64,000 nt of DNA from Gorsachius magnificus (taxonomy: Eukaryota; Chordata; Aves; Pelecaniformes; Ardeidae). Below are positions 1 through 12,700 of this stretch, in pieces. Position numbers and translations under genes: made by a program. The number at the start of each line of letters is the position of its first letter. Positions within the stretch are counted from its first letter, which is position 1. The notes below the pieces were generated by a model. It had not been told where the DNA came from, made no database searches, and worked only from the letters and a program-made list of their open reading frames with translations. Where the stretch lies: positions 38,329,099 through 38,393,098 of the forward strand of contig CM067084.1 in the NCBI GenBank assembly GCA_034008185.1, in the 5' to 3' direction.

Positions 1-578
1 TTAAGATATGCATATATAAATGAGAGCTTCTGTAGGTCCTGCTGTTCACATCTAGGTGAGAGAAAACATCAAGAGCTGGATGAACAGAGAAGAGGGATTT
101 GTGTAGCTGACTAGATGTTGTCATATTCCAGCTTCTCTTGATGGAGACCTGTGAAAGTGGATGGAAGCCCACCCAGATGGGGAAACCACTGCAGAGGCCT
201 TTTGGTCTTGCTGCATGTGATTTATCCTGTCTGCCGGGAACTCCAGTTGCTGCTCTGACTGATGTCTGAGTGGCCAGAAAGGTTCTCTCACTCTGTGCTT
301 TAACAGGTTCCTTAATGAACCTCCTGGGGAACAGTATTTTGGAGACACCCTGGCTTTCTGTATAGTGTGGACGTTGTCAGGGCAAGCCAGGAGACTGAGA
401 AGTCATGATCAGCTTTTTGTACTCTTTACCTTGGAGGGACCTGCTTGTGTTCAGTAAAGTTGAATGAACCCTGTGAGGGGGAGAATACACATTGTCATGT
501 CTGGATTAAGAGTGCCAGCCACTGTTTTTTCATGGCCTGCATGCTGTAGGAAATAATAAGTTAATGTTTCTTTTGCAG
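1..578 (+). other. PTPN13: PTPN13 intron (3' part)
   Basis: Intronic sequence upstream of the first visible exon. I see no repeat or other feature in it beyond the acceptor at its end. Confidence 0.8.
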
Positions 579-793
579 AGAACACATTTGAGGTAAAACT
601 GTTGAAGAATAGCTCAGGCCTTGGGTTCAGTTTCTGTCGTGAAGATAACCTTACCCCAGAGCAACTGGGCTCAACCATTGTGAGGGTGAAAAAGCTCTTC
701 CCTGGGCAGCCTGCTGCAGAAAGTGGGCAAATAGAAATTGGGGACGTCATTCTGAAAGTGAATGGGGCATCGCTAAAGGGTTTATCCCAGCAG
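579..793 (+). CDS. PTPN13: PTPN13 exon: first part of PDZ3
   Basis: The acceptor ttttgcag precedes AG AAC, so the exon begins with the last two bases of a split codon. It ends CAG CAG before gtttgt, in phase 0. The peptide carries the PDZ carboxylate-binding loop (SSGLGFSF) and the helix-leading segment [14 protein letters not shown], both characteristic of PDZ3 in this protein. Confidence 0.95.
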
Positions 794-3700
794 GTTTGTA
801 TCTTAGTAGTGAAACTCATGCTGTGGTAGTCCTGCAAGTCTTGGGGGTCTGTATCTAATCATGAATCCCACTGTGGCCGCAGGAAGTCATCTCTGCTCTG
901 AGGGGAACATCTCCAGAAGTCTCTCTTCTCCTTTGTCGGCCACCATCTGGTATACTACCGGACATCGATCCTTCTTTGTTGGTAAGGTGTATGGCATACA
1001 ATTTTTTATTTTTTTTAATTGCTATTTGAAGGTTTGTTTATTCAGTCTGGTGGGTGGGTTAGTTAATTGCAAGGTGCAGATAGAAGGATGGGGAGAGTGC
1101 TCACAGAAACATGGTTCTTACAGTAAATCCCTCAGGAGTGTACTAAGCATTTTGGGGAACTGTGAAAAGAATGCAGGGCTTCAATATTTATTTTTTTTCC
1201 CCTCCATTTTGTGGCTTAAGACATTGGAAATTGGCTTAATACACTGTTTCTGTGGCTGGGTTTCTTTGCAGCCCAACAGTTTGGAGTTGATCTCAAATAG
1301 AAATTAGATATTTCTGTAATGTATGTGAAGAATATTTTGCAAAACACCAATTTGTCTGGTTTTGATGCATGTAAAACCAGGGAAAAGATTGCCATATTTG
1401 CTTACTAGAAATCACAGGTGTCCCAAAGAATATCTTCAAAATGCTCCAAAAAGTAAATTGGAAGAACAGAAGGCCGTTTTAGGATACTTGGAAGAACTGG
1501 AAATTAAATGTGTTTTAAAAGAGAAAGTACAGGGGAATTTGCCTGAAGAGGGGCTTTCCATAATACAGGAGAGTACAAAACTAATGGAGACAAGTCTTCA
1601 GTTTTATTTATTTTAATATCATTTTCAAACAATAAAAAACATTCAACTATGATGTCAGAAACTTAAATGTAAAATAAAAATTAAGTTAAAATCAGAGTAA
1701 GAGATAAGCAACTGAACAAACTAATAATAAAGTAAGTAGTGCTGTAATTAACCTGTTTGTAGTATGGAATAACTTCAATAAAACAGCATGTATATTAAAA
1801 GAAATCAAAAAACAGTGAACAAATAACAATTTTTGTTTATAACTTTATCACAGATCAGTCTGTTCATGAACACAAGAATTTGGCCATAAAAGCGCAATCA
1901 AAGCTTTTAAACTTTGTGTCTGCTAGCTGATGTCATTCTTGGGAATATGTGGTCATTGGCAAAGCTGTTCTTCATTCGCATGGGGGTTAATAACTTGGCT
2001 GAACAGTTGTTTCCCTCCTGTGTGAGATTAGTTTGACTTCAGTTGCACTGTAAGCATCAGCAGTGTGTTCTGGTTGGAAGCAATTTCATGGTAATTGCCT
2101 AGATGACTGCTGGGCATAGCTTGACGGCATCTGTCAGTAGGCTCTCTAAGGCCAAGAGTATATTTGTTTTCCATGGATTAATTTGCAGTCCTTTAGCAGT
2201 ATATGTTTCAAAGTTTTGCATGCTGTCTTGGCCAAGTTGCGTTGAACTTAGTGAAACTGTGCTGCGACACATTTACACAGTTGAGGCAACATCTAAATGG
2301 AAGGAGCTGCTTACTAATTGCTTTTGGTAATTTTAAGCCGTCTTTGCAACTTTCTTTTATCATCAAAACTGGAGTGTGATGAATTAAATGTCCTTGCTCT
2401 CTGTAGACTCCCATCCATTCACCCCAACAAGTATTTCCAGATGTAAGCAGGGAAGTTTCTGGTCCATCAAACGGAGAACAAGGTGACAGCTCAGATGAAA
2501 ATGAAACTACTGATCTGAGCAAGAAAAAGCTAAAATCTCCCTCTAGAAGAGACAGCTACAGTGACAGCAGCCGGAGTGGTGATGAGGAGGTGATAGACTC
2601 ACCAGCACAAGTGGGCCTTGGCTGGAGTTCTGCACTATACCAAAGTTCAGATGAAGCTATGACACAGGCACATAGTCAGTATGAGGCACATGGTGGTCAG
2701 GAGAAGACTGTTTGCACCATCTTATATGCTGATCAAGAGATTCCTAGCAAGTCAGAGCTTGATGACAGGTATGCTGTTTATAATGATCCTTATAATATTG
2801 CAGAAGGTGTTTACAAAAATAGTTTATGGGACCTATTCATTGAAAAACTTTTTTGTTCTGCTTTTTAGATCTGCATAAAGTCAATATTGGCCCATATATT
2901 CATTTATGGGTGACAGCCGTGTTGTAGAAGCTGATCCTTGTTTTTTGCTTGTTTATCTGTAGTAATCTGCTACTGGATTTGCCATTGATCCCAACATGTA
3001 GAACTGTTCCTGAAGTTACCACATCCGTTTTAATAAATGACTGTTATGCTGTGCCTGCTTCTGAACTCACTCCACACCTGGGAGGAATGGATTCATTACT
3101 CAGCCAGCTGGAAAAAAATGCTGAAGACTATGAGCCAGTAATTTACTATTTCTGTCTTTCAGTAGCATAAATGTACCTACTGCTGTGGCCAGCTGGAAGG
3201 TGTTTTAGCCATAGTATTGGGAGTGCTTGGGTAGAAGTTAGGCATATTAATTTACAAATGGATAGTTGTCAGTTATACTTGCACTAACTTGGGTGTGTGC
3301 CTTATAAAGGGCACACATTTACGTGCTGTTTGTAACCAGTGAACTGCAGCTGCTCATACAAATGCAGGCATTTCCTGTCTGGGCTCTTGAGGAGTTGGTA
3401 TGTGGACGCATCCATGTGTACATAGGTAGATGTGTATATGTCTATTTCGTGTGTCATTTTAGCCTGGAGGACTTGGCATTAAGTATTTACCTACCTCTAA
3501 ACCATGCACTCAGGTGAAGTTTAAATGGCAGATATCTTGCTTCTGTCCTGTTAGTTTTCTGTGTGGTTGTTCAGAGATCAGAGGATGAATTGGGGCAGCA
3601 GAGATAGCAAGAGACCCTATTCTTTGCTGTATTTATATCTATGAATCCCAAAGACTTTCTGCTCTGCTGCGAAATGGAGCATGTTTTTGAGACTCTTCTG

Positions 3701-6700
3701 AGATATCTTCTTGTCACCCCAGAAATGTGTTGTGTATCAGAAAGGACTTCGGCTTTTATATCCTCACGTAATCTATTCACAGATTTTAAAAAATTAAAAT
3801 TGAGCCTTGATACATCTCAGTTGTGAGGGTCTTTCTGGTTTCAAAACTATTCTAGCCCATACTCTCATTTTGAAAAGAAACAAACTGTCCTTTTCTTAGT
3901 CCCTTCTTCGGAAGTTTTTCATAGAATCATAGAATCATAGAATGTTTTGGGTTGGAAGGGACCCCTAGAGGTCATCTAGTCCAACCCCCCTGCAGTGAGC
4001 AGGGACACCACTAACTAGATCAGGTTGCTCACAGCCCCGTCCAACCTGGCCTTGAATGTTCCCAGGGATGGGGCCTCTAACACCTCTCTGGGCAACCCGT
4101 TCCAGTGTTTCACCACCCTCATTGTAAAGAGTTTCCTCCTTATATCCAGTCTAAACCTACCCTGGTTTAGTTTAAACCATTACCCCTTGTCCTGTCACAG
4201 CTGGCCCTACTAAAAAGATTTTCCCCATCTTTCCTATAGGCCCCCTTTAGATACTGAAAGGCCGTAATCAGGTCTGCCCACAGCCTTCTCTTCTCCAGGC
4301 TGAACAACCCCAACTCCCTCAGCCTGTCCTCATAACAGAGGTGCTCCAGCCCTCGGATCATTTTTGTAGCCCTCCTCTGGACCCGCTCCAACAGTTCCAT
4401 GTCCTTCTTGTGCTGAGGGCTCCAGAGCTGGACGCAGTACTCCAGGTGAGGTCTCACCAGAGCAGAGTAGAGGGGCAGAATCACCTCCCTCGACCTGCTG
4501 GCCACGCTTCTCCTGATGCAGCCCAGGGTACGGTTGGCCTTCTGGGCTGCCAGTGCACATTGCCGGCTCATGTCCAGCTTTTCATCCACCAGCACCCCCA
4601 AGTCTCTCTCGGCAGGGCTGCTCTCGATCCTTTCTTCCCCCAGCCTGTATTGATACTGGGGGTTACCCCAACCCAGGTGCATGACCTTGCACTTGGCCTT
4701 GTTGAACCTCATGAGGTTCACACAGGCCCACCTCTCCAGCCTGTCCAGGTCTCTCTGGATGACATCCCGTCCTTCTGGTGTGTCAACCGCACCACTCAGT
4801 TTGGTGTCATCCGCAAACTTGCTGAGGGTGCACTCAATCTCGCTGTCTAAGTCATTGATGAATAATATTAAACAGCACGGGTCCCAGTACGGACCCCTGA
4901 GGGACACCACTCGTCACCGGTCTCCATCTGGACATCGAGCCATTGACCACTACCCTCTGGATGCGGCCATCCAGCCAGTTCCTTATCCACCGAACAGTCC
5001 ACCCGTCAAATCCATAGCCCTCCAATTTAGAGAGAAGGATGTTGTGGGGGACTGTGTCAAAGGCTTTGCAGAAGTCCAGATAGATGACATCTATTGGTCT
5101 TCCCTTGTCCACTGATGCTGTCACACCATCATAGAAAGCCACTAGGTTCGTCAGGCAGGACTTGCCCTTGGTGAAGCCATGCTGGCTATCTCGAATTATC
5201 TCCCTGGCCTCCATGTGCCTTAGCATAGCTTCTAGGAGGATCTGTTCCATGATCTTCCCAGGCACAGAGGTGAGGCTGACAGGTCGGTAGTTCCCAGGGT
5301 CTTCCTTTCTACCCTTTTTGAAAATGGGCACAATGTTTCCCTTCTTCCAGTCACCAGGGACTTCACCTGACTGCCATGACTTTTCAAATATCATGGACAG
5401 AGGCTTGGCGGTTACATCGGCCAATTCCCTCAGGACTCTGGGATGCATCTCATCAGGTCCCATGGACTTATGTGTGTTCAGGTTCCTCAGGTGGTCACGA
5501 ACCTGATCTTCTCCTACAGCAGGAAGGGTTTTGCCCTCCCTGTCTCCCTCATGCCATCCATCAACTCGGGTGGGGTGAGGAGAGAGCTTCCCAGTGAAGA
5601 CTGAGGCAAAAAAGTTGTTGAGTACCTCAGCCTTCTCCTCATCTGCTATTACCAGCTTGCCAGTCTCGCTCATCAGTGGGGGTACGCTTTCTTTAACCAT
5701 CCTTTTCCGGCTGATATACCTGTAGAAACCCTTCTTGTTATTCTTTGCATCCACAGCCAAGTTTAGCTCCAGCTGAGCCTTGGCCTTCCTGACCCCATTC
5801 CTACACAACCGGGCCGCGTCCCTATACTCTTCCCAGGATGCCTGTCCCTGCTTCCACTGCCTGTGCAGCTCCCTCTTCCTCCTTAGTTTGTCCAGCATGT
5901 CTCGTCTCAGCCATGCTGGTCTCTTCCCTTCTTTGCCCGATTTCTTACACCTGGGGATCGAGAGCTCTTGCGCTCTGTGGATCACTTCGTTAAAGATCTG
6001 CCAGCTCTGTTCTGTTCCCCTGTCTCTGAGGACCGTTTCCCAGGGAGTCCTTCCGACTATCTCCTGGAGGAGCTGGAAGTTTGCTTTTCTAAAATTCAGG
6101 GTCCTGACTATACTCTTCATTCTTCCCATTTCCCTCTGGAGTGTGAGCTCTACCAGCGCATGATCACTGCAACCCAAGCTGCCTCCGATCTTGACATTTC
6201 CGACGAGCTCACTTGCATTGGTGACCACCAGGTCCAGTATCGCATCCCCTCGGGTAGGGGTGTCTATTACCTGGCTTAAGAAGTTGTCCTCAATGCATTC
6301 AAGAAACCTGCTGGATTGCCTACAGCTTGCCGTGCTGGTTTTCCAGCAGATGTCAGGGTGGTTGAAGTCCCCCAGCAGGACGAGAGCCTGCAAGCACGAA
6401 GCCTCCCGGAGTTGGAGGAAGAACGCTTCGTCAGTCGGCTCCTCTTGATCTGGCGGCCTGTAGTAGACACCAACCACCAGGTTCCCTTTGTTGCCTCTCT
6501 CTCTGATTCTTATCCATAAGCTTTCGACCTGCTCATGGCTATTCTTCAGGGCCAGCTCTTCACACTGTATTGATTTCTTGATGTAAAGGGCAACGCCTCC
6601 GCCCCTCCTTCCTCGCCTGTCCCTTCTGAACAGCCTGTAGCCATCAATAGCTACATTCCAGTCGTGGGATTCATCCCACCAAGTTTCCGTAATGGCGATC

Positions 6701-9700
6701 AGGTCGTAGCTTTCTAGCAGCACGATAGCTTCCAACTCCTCTTGTTTGTTTTTCTGGTGCTCTGTGAGTTTCTGTGCAAATGAGGCAGATCTGTATCTTT
6801 CAAATCAAAATCCATGCAAATTAAAATAGGCAAAGCATGTCCATGTGTTCAGTTCTAAGATAAGCTGTGGTATTGTATCTCATTGTAGGAAAATACATTC
6901 ACCTACTTTCTTCAGTTGAATAATTCCTGATGTGTTGTCTTATTTGAAAAATACAGAGCTGCCATACATAAAAAAAGAGCCTTTTTTTATGTGTGGCAGC
7001 TAGTTGAGGGGTAAAATAAGGTGTCAGTTTTGGTGTGTGCCTTCACAATTTTGTTTAGGTTGGGCCTTTGGCCCAAGGTTAGCTCCATGCAAAACAGTAG
7101 TCCATGTGAATTCATTAGAGTTGCTTACTTGAAGCAGCTAAGCTGAGCCTGTGAAGACACGTCTTGATACTGTCCAGGCTTGTGTGCCACTTAAACCAAT
7201 AGGTAAATCTATTTCTAAGTGTCTTAAATTCAGTAAAGCGTTCAAATTGCTTCTCTTTGTGAGGTAAAGCGTTATTTTCTTCTCCTAGGAAGTAGAACTC
7301 CGAGTCACTATGACAAAGTCAGAAAAGGGTAGTCTGGGTTTTACAGTGACCAAAGGTAATGATAACGTTGGCTGCTACATTCATGACATTGTTCAGGATC
7401 CTGCCAAAAGTGATGGGAGACTACGACCTGGAGACCGGCTGATAAAGGTGAGAGAATTAATGTTTTTGAATACACGGATTGCATTAAAAGGACAGCTTTG
7501 AGTCAGAAAAGTAAATGTGTTTAAGGAACAAAGGCATGCACCTTCTGAGAGGCATAATTTGATAGCACTTAGACAAAAGAAATACACGTGTGAAAACATG
7601 TGAGAAGATTGTTGAAGGGAGTTATGGTATGTTCCACACTAGGCATGTGTGCATGCCATTCATGATGGCAAAAAATGGTTTAAAGAGAAAAGCATTAATT
7701 GATTAAATGAGATGGTTGCTCAAATATGTGGAAGAGTTGTTGGTCAAATACATCATGATTAGCCTATTGTTAAGAAATTTTAAGAGATTTGCTGTAGAAG
7801 AGTTTACCAGGTACACACCATGCAATACAGATGTTCATCATAGAATCATAGAAGGTTTGGGTTAGAAGGGACCATTGAAGGTCATCTAGTCCAGTTCCCC
7901 CTGTAATTAGCAGGGACATCTTCAACTCGATCAGGTTACTCAGAGCCCTGTCCAGCCTAACCTTGAATGTTTCCAGGGATGGGGCATCTCTGGGCAACCT
8001 GTTCCAATGTTTCACCACCCTCATCATAAAAAATTCTTCCTCATATCTAGTCTGAATCTACCCCCTTTTAGTTTAAAACCACTACCCCTTGTCCTATCTC
8101 AACAGACCCTACTAAAAAGTCTGTCCCCATCTTTCTTATAAGTTCCATTTAAGTACTGAAAGGCTGCAATAAGGTCTCCCCGGAGCCTTCTCTTCTCCAG
8201 GCTGAACAACCCCAACTCTCAGCCTTTCCTCATAGGAGAGGTGCTCCATCCATGCCTCTGATCATTTTTGTGGCCCTCCTCTGGACCCACTCTAACAGAT
8301 CCATGTATTTCCTGTGCTGAAGACTCCAGAGCTGGATGTAGTGCTTCAGGTGGGGTCTCACCAGAGCGGAGAAAAGGGCAGAATCACCTCCCTCAGCCTA
8401 CTGGCCACCCTTGTTTTGATGCAGCCCAGGATATGGTTGGCTTTGTGGGCTGCAAGCGCACATTGCCAGCTCATGTCCATCCACCAGTATCCCCGCGTCC
8501 TTCTCCACAGGGCTGCTCTCAATCCCTTCATCCCCCAGCCTGTATTGATACCAGGGGTTGCCCTGACCCAGCAGCAGGACCTTGTACTTGGCCTTGCTGT
8601 ACCTCATGAGGTTCACATGGGCCCACTTACTGAGCTTGCGCAGGTGCCTCTGAATGACATCCTGTCCCTTGTAGTATTGGTTTCTGATCGACTGAAAACT
8701 TGCATTTAGGCTTATAGGTTCTGTGAGCAATAGTGACAAAGTGCATAATACAGAGCATGTGTGTGAGTTGTTGCTAGGTCAGGACACTGAAGCATAGCTG
8801 AATACTATTACATCTTAATAAAGCTGGGTAAATACAAGTTAAATTGGATTAGGTTGCGAGTCAGACTTTCAGGTGTTGGCCTATGCAGTTATAGCATTCC
8901 AATTTTTTAAATAGGAACAGTAAAATAATATACCTCTTCAGACTGTTTAATATTTTGATGTTTGGACTGTAAACTTGCTTCTTCGCTTGCAGAAATTCAG
9001 TTACATTTATGTGTTCTGTCTTCTTGGGTAAGTATGATGAACTGCAACTGTTGTCAATGAAGCATCTATTGTTTTGTCCTTTAATGTCAAATGTCAACAG
9101 TAGGAACAGTAATAAATGTTTCTGCAGTAATGCTAAGTATTTTACTGGAATCTAACAAGGAGATCTCTGTTGCCTTTAATTTTGCAGGTTAATGACATTG
9201 ATGTCACTAACATGAGTCATACCGATGCAGTAAACTTTCTCCGTGCTGCCCCAAAGACTGTCAGATTAGTGCTAGGGCGTGTCTTGGAGTTACCGAAGAT
9301 GCCAGTCTTGCCTCATTTACTGCCTGATATTACACTAACATGCCATAAGGAGGAGCTAGGTAACACAGAAGTATACTGCTTTTTGCTCTGAAGCAAAATT
9401 TTTCCCTTTGGTTACAAAGAATGAACTTGATTATTTTTTTTTCCCCTCCCTTTTTCCTGCAAAGGTTTGTTGTTATCAGGAGGTCATGACAGCCTTTACC
9501 AAGTTGTGTATGTTAGTGACATTCTCCCCAGATCAGTTGCTGCCAGAGAGGAGAGTCTCCGTCCACTAGATATTATCCATTACATTAATGGAGTAAGCAC
9601 ACAGGGAACGACTCTGAAAGAAGCCAAAAGAATGCTGGAAACATACCTTCCAAAAGTGGTGCTCAAAGCAACCAGGTATGTTTTGGAAGCAAATGCTTCT

Positions 9701-12700
9701 CTTTACTTTTTGGGGTTTTCGCATGATTGTAGGAGTATGTGCATAAAACATGTTCCTGGTATGACAACTAATTCACCAGAGTGGTACTAGGTGGCATGTT
9801 ATTGAGGACTGACCCCACAAAAAGGGTCTGTGTAGTCACAGGCTTTGTGCTTCAGTGGAGCAGAAGAGTACCAAGTACTTGCTGTGCTTTGTGTTTCTTG
9901 GGAAGATAAGGCTGTGTCCAGCTATTAAGTGCAAGTGTTCAAAATACCGTTTTTAAAATATGACACAGGTCATTTAAATACAGTTACTCCTTTTTCTTAA
10001 AACTGCTGCTGAAGTTCTATAATCATAAAAAGGTGATAAAATGTTGTTTTGTGCTTAAATAGTTCTACTGTCACATGGATGTCCCAGCACACTGGTGAAT
10101 GTCAAAACGCTATGACACAGATCCTAGTGCGCTGCTCTATTTTTCACTGCTGCTTTTATGGCAATACAGCAGTCTAAAAAACACTCCGGATTACTCTGCT
10201 TTAGTATTTACCTGGGACTGAAACATTTATCTCATTTTTTAAGTCTTCCAGCCATGCATGCCATTCTTTGCTTCCTCTCTCCCTTTCTCCTTTCCACTCT
10301 GTTTTATAACAGAAGGGGAAGGCGTTGCAAAGTCCTGAGGCTGCAAGGTTGAATCTTTTTGTCAGAATTTAGAAGGAAAGTCCAGCTCTAATGAACTCTT
10401 TGGTGCTCCCTGAAGTAGGAACTAACCTAACTACCAGTGCTTAATCTCCCTCATTAAATATTAAGTATTCCAAAACTGCTGTAATAGAAAGCACAATTAG
10501 CAGTTTTACTGATGGTATGTGTTTACATCAATATCTGATTATTACTATGATTTATTTACTTTTTTAAATAAAAATTTCTGTAAACATTTCTTTTCATAGG
10601 GATGGTCACGCGGTGCTTCCAAAATCCAAAAGCTTGGATAGCTCAAATCCATGGCCAGTGAAAGCTAACGGTAAGATTTGCTTGCTTACTTATTGCAAGT
10701 GAAATGTACACATTTATAAAAATGAGGGAACTGATATGGGCCTTAAGATACCATTCCAGTCCAGTGCCTGCACTAGAACTCTGCTTACTGAGATCAGTTC
10801 CAGCAGGTGTTTGCGTGATCTTTCTTTTGAAATCTCTACAAAAAGAGATTCAACGGTAGTCTCTTTATGATTCTGTTTCTCTTGCAGCTTAGAAATTCTC
10901 TCTAATATCAAGCCTAAGTCTTTCAAGGAGTTAAAAAACCCAATCAATCATCATCATAATTGTTATTAATAATAATAAGTTATTGTTTCCTCTGACCAGG
11001 CATAAAAATACCAATTTGTTACATTTGAAAGTGCTTCAGGTCTCCCATTGGTCTTCTCTTTTTCAAGACCAGAGGAGCCCAAATTGATTTCATTGCTCCC
11101 TTACAGTTTGTTTACATCGTTCTGTTTTCCTCTTCAAGTGTGGTGCTTTTGGTCACACACATGGCACTGGGCGAGACTCACCAGTGCCAAGCAGACTGGA
11201 AGAATTATTTCCAGGATTGTGTAGACAGCATTCCTGTTAATACATTCTGAGTGAGACTGACTTCCTTTTGCTAAATAATTCCTTGTTCACTCGCTTAAAG
11301 TCAGGATCCTTTACCACCAACATTCGCTTCTGTGCAGAGCAACTGCTTACGTGGTTACCTACTATCTTAAGCATCTGCTTTTTCTTTGAAATGTGGCACT
11401 CTGGATTTGTCTTGATTCATTAGTCATCAGCATTTCATGTTTCCTTTAATGTATCTAGATAACTTTGAGTATCGATCTTGCTTTAGGAAATTATTGCGAT
11501 TCTTACAGTTTAGTGTTGCTCTCCTATTTTCCAAGTACGTTACACATTTTGTTTCAAAAAAAACTTAGCCAAGATGTTCATTAGGAACAAGCTCTGTAAC
11601 CAAATCTTAGAAGACCCTGCTTAAAACTCCCTTCCTGTAGATGACTTGTCATGCATACGTTCATGACAAGATATAACGTTACTTTTAGCTTTCAGTTATT
11701 TCATCTACAAGCTTCTTTGTTTGTAAAAGCATGATGTATATAAAAATGCGGAACTTCACTACTAGCTAGGTATAACCATCTACTGGTTCCACTTGGTCTC
11801 ATTTATTATACTAGTAATGGGGTGTCTAGGATAGGCAGTGGTCTCTGATATCATAGTATCATTCTTTCCTTTACCAAGAAGGGAAAGGTAACTTTGAACA
11901 AGGACCCAGGTATCAGGTGATGTTTGGGAAAAACAAACAAAAAAACTGAAAACACACACCCCCAAAATCAAAAACGAAACGCAAAATGTTAGCAATAGGT
12001 GATTGTGGGGTTGTATTTTGTACATTTCAATGAAAAGGGAATCATGCCCCATTCCCCAAAGGTGTGTGTTTCCACTGTATGTTGTTAAGCTATTTATCAG
12101 CATTTCTCTTTGCTTAGAGTTGGTTACTTGTATTAGCATTTATGCTTTCTGATCCCATTGAATGTAGTGTTCAAAAAGCCATTGTAAAATATAGTCTATC
12201 AGATGTAAGTTTGGTAATGCCCAGTAACCAGGCAGGCAGAAATGTTATTCATTTCATAACATAATATTATATACCTTGTTTCTCTTATGAATATAATTGA
12301 TGGTGGCTAATTTAATTTCTCTGAAAATGTTGCTGTGAAGTTGTTGGTTTTTTCCCCGTTTTTGTTCAGGCTGTTCCTGTGGTGATCCCTGTGATAAAAC
12401 GGAAAAGACAACTGATGCTTGCGGGCCCAAGGTAAATATTCCTCTGTTGTGCCTGTTGTTATTACCAAGAAAATTATCTACTTTACGCTCATTTTCAAAA
12501 TAAATAAATTCATTAAACAATCCATTAATGAAAGTATGCAAACCCACTATTGTCAGCTGATGTGAATAAGCAGTGATTATAATAAATACACAAGGTTTTT
12601 TAATTGTTCTTTTCTTTCTTTGGGACTGCTTTATCGAAAGACAAATGGTCGTATGAGAAGGATGCAAGACTGATCCAGAAAACTCTATTTTATTCACAGT

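Larger units (their letters stand above)
3138..7288 (+). other. PTPN13: PTPN13 intron carrying a long CR1 and a hairpin
   Basis: About two thirds of this 4.1-kb intron is the antisense CR1 at 3920-6750. The remaining 3' part holds the hairpin at 6957-7001. The flanks are unremarkable. Confidence 0.85.

Noticed and set aside
4341..4850. Plus-strand open frames over the CR1 elements (also at 43219-43728 and 5780-6163)
   Set aside because: They are shadows of the minus-strand reverse transcriptase and endonuclease frames.
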